From Bacillota bacterium (GTDB lineage: Bacteria > Bacillota > Clostridia > DSM-8532), in NCBI GenBank assembly GCA_023440865.1, contig JAEXRM010000154.1, positions 1 to 7,482 of the forward strand: a stretch of 7,482 bases of DNA, given 5' to 3'. The notes below the pieces were generated by a model, which saw nothing but the letters and a program-made list of their open reading frames with translations, was not told the DNA's origin and ran no database searches. Position numbers and translations under genes: made by a program. Numbering within the stretch: the stretch's first letter is position 1; the number at the start of each line of letters is the position of its first letter. This document shows, piece after piece, positions 6,336-7,482 of the stretch.

Positions 6336-6368
6336 GGCATGATACCTCCTGTGTCGGTGGACGCCGGC

Positions 6369-6408
6369 CCGGTGACTTACCGGAACGGCGGCATGTTGCT
6401 GTGCATGC
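6369..6408 (-). promoter_or_regulatory. Paired hairpins in the leader of the small gene
   Basis: Two short stems lie between the predicted promoter and the ribosome site. GCATG and CATGC (6408-6404 and 6395-6391) enclose an eight-base loop. CCGGT and ACCGG (6383-6379 and 6373-6369) enclose a five-base loop. Each has five perfect base pairs. They resemble no riboswitch class I know, and short stems are common in GC-rich DNA. Confidence 0.35.
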
Positions 6409-6411
6409 TTC

Positions 6412-6441
6412 AGTGTATCACCCGATGCGCGGGCTCCGCAA
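6412..6441 (-). promoter_or_regulatory. Candidate promoter for the 108-residue protein gene
   Basis: The minus strand has TACACT (6417-6412) directly preceded by TGA, an extended -10 arrangement. TTGCGG (6441-6436) lies 18 bases upstream as a weak -35. The predicted start is near 6405, giving a leader of about 70 bases. The extended -10 makes up for the poor -35. It implies a transcript separate from coaE. Confidence 0.5.
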
Positions 6442-6514
6442 GCAAGACGCCCATGCGCGGGCATGGCGGCGCAAAAAGCGTGTCGAAGGCGGCAGGCGAT
6501 CTCCTCCTGGCATT

Positions 6515-6547
6515 GCTTGTCCGGAACCGGCCGACCAGCTTGTCCGG
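6515..6547. repeat. Ten-base direct repeat just past the coaE stop
   Basis: GCTTGTCCGG occurs at 6515-6524 and again at 6538-6547, 23 bases apart, immediately downstream of the coaE stop codon on the minus strand. Parts of AACCGG and CCGGTT within it could pair as a loose stem, but no T run follows. The rest of the 214-base spacer between coaE and the small gene holds a CCATGC/GCATGG stem near 6451-6466 and no further gene. Confidence 0.45.
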
Positions 6548-6549
6548 TT

Positions 6550-7179
6550 TCAGCCGAAACGGGCACAGGCCGACGCCAGCGCCGCACGCACCCGCTCCCC
6601 GAGCACCGCTTCCGACGCATCGTTGGCGATCACCCGGTCGGCCAGCGCGCGGTAGTCCGCGGGACCGGGTTGCGCGGCCATGCGGGCCCGCACCTGCGCC
6701 TCCGGCAGTCCGCTTCGTGCCAGGACGCGGGACACGCGGTCCTCCTCCGGGCTTTCGACTGTCCAGACCTCGTCGCAGACGTCGAGGAAGCCGCGCGTCA
6801 CCGGGATGGGCACGTCGAGCACGACCAGCCCTTCGTACCGTTCGTTCCGGCAGGCTTCGAGCAGGGCGTCGATGGCCAGGACAACACGGGCGTGGACAAT
6901 GGCTTCCAGTGCGGCGCGCCGTTCACCGTCGCTGAAAACGGCTTCCGCCAGGCGGACCCGGTCAAGTCGACCGTCCTCGCCCACGAGATCGGCCCCGAAA
7001 CGTTCGGCGATCTCCGCGACAGCCGGCATGCCGGGTTCCGTCGCGGCACGCGACAGCGCGTCGGCATCGATCACCCGCGCTCCCGCCGTCGCCAGCAAGC
7101 CGGTTGCGGTCGATTTGCCGGCCCCGATGCCGCCCGTCACCCCGATGACCAGAAAGGGATCCCCCTGCCTGCGCCCCAT
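6550..7179 (-). CDS. coaE: Dephospho-CoA kinase
   Basis: This enzyme phosphorylates the 3'-hydroxyl of dephospho-coenzyme A with ATP, the last step of coenzyme A synthesis, in the cytosol. The 209 residues are a usual CoaE length. The P-loop is TGGIGAGKST (15-24), followed by VIDADALSR (36-44). The central region has LEAIVHARV (91-99), where most family members have HP. It then has LDVPIPVTRGF (121-131) where PLLFE is the commoner form. The lid region RVLARSGL (151-158) and RMAAQ (166-170) and the closing ADRVIANDAS (180-189) are typical. The ATG at 7179 is preferred because GGGGGAGG ends five bases upstream. A GTG at 7227 would add 16 residues before the P-loop domain and overlap the polA stop. 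The gene begins 44 bases after polA on the same strand, so the two are probably co-transcribed. Confidence 0.95.
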   Translation of the reverse strand: MGRRQGDPFLVIGVTGGIGAGKSTATGLLATAGARVIDADALSRAATEPGMPAVAEIAERFGADLVGEDGRLDRVRLAEAVFSDGERRAALEAIVHARVVLAIDALLEACRNERYEGLVVLDVPIPVTRGFLDVCDEVWTVESPEEDRVSRVLARSGLPEAQVRARMAAQPGPADYRALADRVIANDASEAVLGERVRAALASACARFG

Positions 7180-7183
7180 GCCG

Positions 7184-7192
7184 TCCTCCCCC
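7184..7192 (-). promoter_or_regulatory. Strong ribosome-binding site that decides the coaE start
   Basis: The minus strand reads GGGGGAGGA here, ending four bases before the ATG at 7179. It is the reason for preferring that start over the GTG at 7227, which lies within the polA stop region. Confidence 0.7.
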
Positions 7193-7223
7193 ATCATCCG
7201 CGCCGCTTCATCCTGGGGCGCGG

Positions 7224-7482
7224 TCACTGCTTCGCGTCGTACCAGTTCGGGCCGATGCCCGTGTCCGCCACCAGGGGCACCGACAATGCCATGGCCTGCT
7301 CCATGCAGGCGCTGACGAGTGCGGCCACCGCCTCGGCGTGAGTGGCGGGCGTCTCCACGACCAGTTCGTCATGCACCTGCAGGATCAGCCTCGCTTCGGG
7401 GAAGCGCTCCCGCAGCGCGTCGCGCACGCGGATCATGGCGATCTTGATGATGTCCGCCGCCGTGCCCTGGATGGGCGTGTTC
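7224..7482 (-). CDS. polA: DNA polymerase I, C-terminal end (partial)
   Basis: Only the last 85 complete codons are present; the gene continues beyond the right edge. They cover the end of the family A polymerase domain. The segment starts with NTPIQGTAADIIK, a conserved part of the fingers/palm region, and includes motif C as LILQVHDELVVE with the catalytic HDE. It ends in IGPNWYDAKQ, the normal C-terminus for bacterial Pol I. The enzyme fills gaps in repair and removes RNA primers during replication. Whether the 5'-nuclease and proofreading domains are intact cannot be seen. The TGA at 7226-7224 lies 44 bases before the chosen coaE start, an arrangement common in Bacillota. Confidence 0.97.
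   Translation of the reverse strand, partial: NTPIQGTAADIIKIAMIRVRDALRERFPEARLILQVHDELVVETPATHAEAVAALVSACMEQAMALSVPLVADTGIGPNWYDAKQ

Noticed and set aside
6451..6466. CCATGC/GCATGG stem as a coaE terminator
   Set aside because: It has only six base pairs, no T run follows on the minus strand, and it lies over 80 bases past the stop codon.
6336..6620. N-terminal extension of the small protein to 203 residues
   Set aside because: The added part overlaps coaE, is rich in Arg, His and Cys, and lacks a ribosome site, while AGGAGGT precedes the ATG at 6335.
7180..7227. GTG start for coaE overlapping the polA stop
   Set aside because: It is possible by translational coupling, but GGGGGAGG before the ATG at 7179 is much stronger and the extra 16 residues lie outside the usual CoaE fold.
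6463..7341. 292-codon plus-strand open frame
   Set aside because: It is the in-register antisense shadow of coaE, running past both ends, with no ribosome site and no family motifs.

Overview
This window looks like ordinary core chromosome from a GC-rich member of the Bacillota, most likely a clostridial lineage. Three things point there: a full-length RNase J, a class II fructose-bisphosphate aldolase of the short clostridial/Thermotoga-like type, and the polA-coaE neighbourhood. Strong GGAGG-type ribosome-binding sites sit before nearly every gene. I cannot place it to genus from sequence alone. I see no mobile element, CRISPR array, tRNA or rRNA, and no convincing sign of a new multi-gene system.

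Layout, left to right: (1) an unassigned edge and an intrinsic terminator serving rnj; (2) rnj (minus), preceded on the same strand by a GT4 glycosyltransferase gene of the glycogen-synthase-like type, the pair probably being one transcript; (3) a 98-base divergent spacer with two facing TATAAT boxes that serve the glycosyltransferase to the left and cca to the right; (4) cca (plus), a tRNA nucleotidyltransferase whose C-terminal HD region seems to have lost its His-Asp pair; (5) a 251-base convergent spacer with a 19-base tandem repeat and two GC-rich hairpins; (6) fba (minus) with a near-consensus promoter and a leader hairpin; (7) a 108-residue protein I do not recognise (minus), with its own plausible promoter; (8) coaE (minus), and the last 85 codons of polA (minus), cut by the right window edge.

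The genes do not form one pathway. They cover RNA decay and maturation (rnj), tRNA 3'-end maturation (cca), glycolysis (fba), coenzyme A synthesis (coaE), DNA repair and replication (polA), and polysaccharide synthesis (the glycosyltransferase). polA-coaE are close enough to be co-transcribed. fba and the small gene each appear to have a promoter of their own.

Start codons were chosen by ribosome-binding site. Several longer in-frame extensions begin at TTG, GTG or unsupported ATG codons and were not accepted. The most interesting items are the 19-base repeat, the overlapping divergent promoters, the degenerate HD region of Cca, and the unrecognised small protein.
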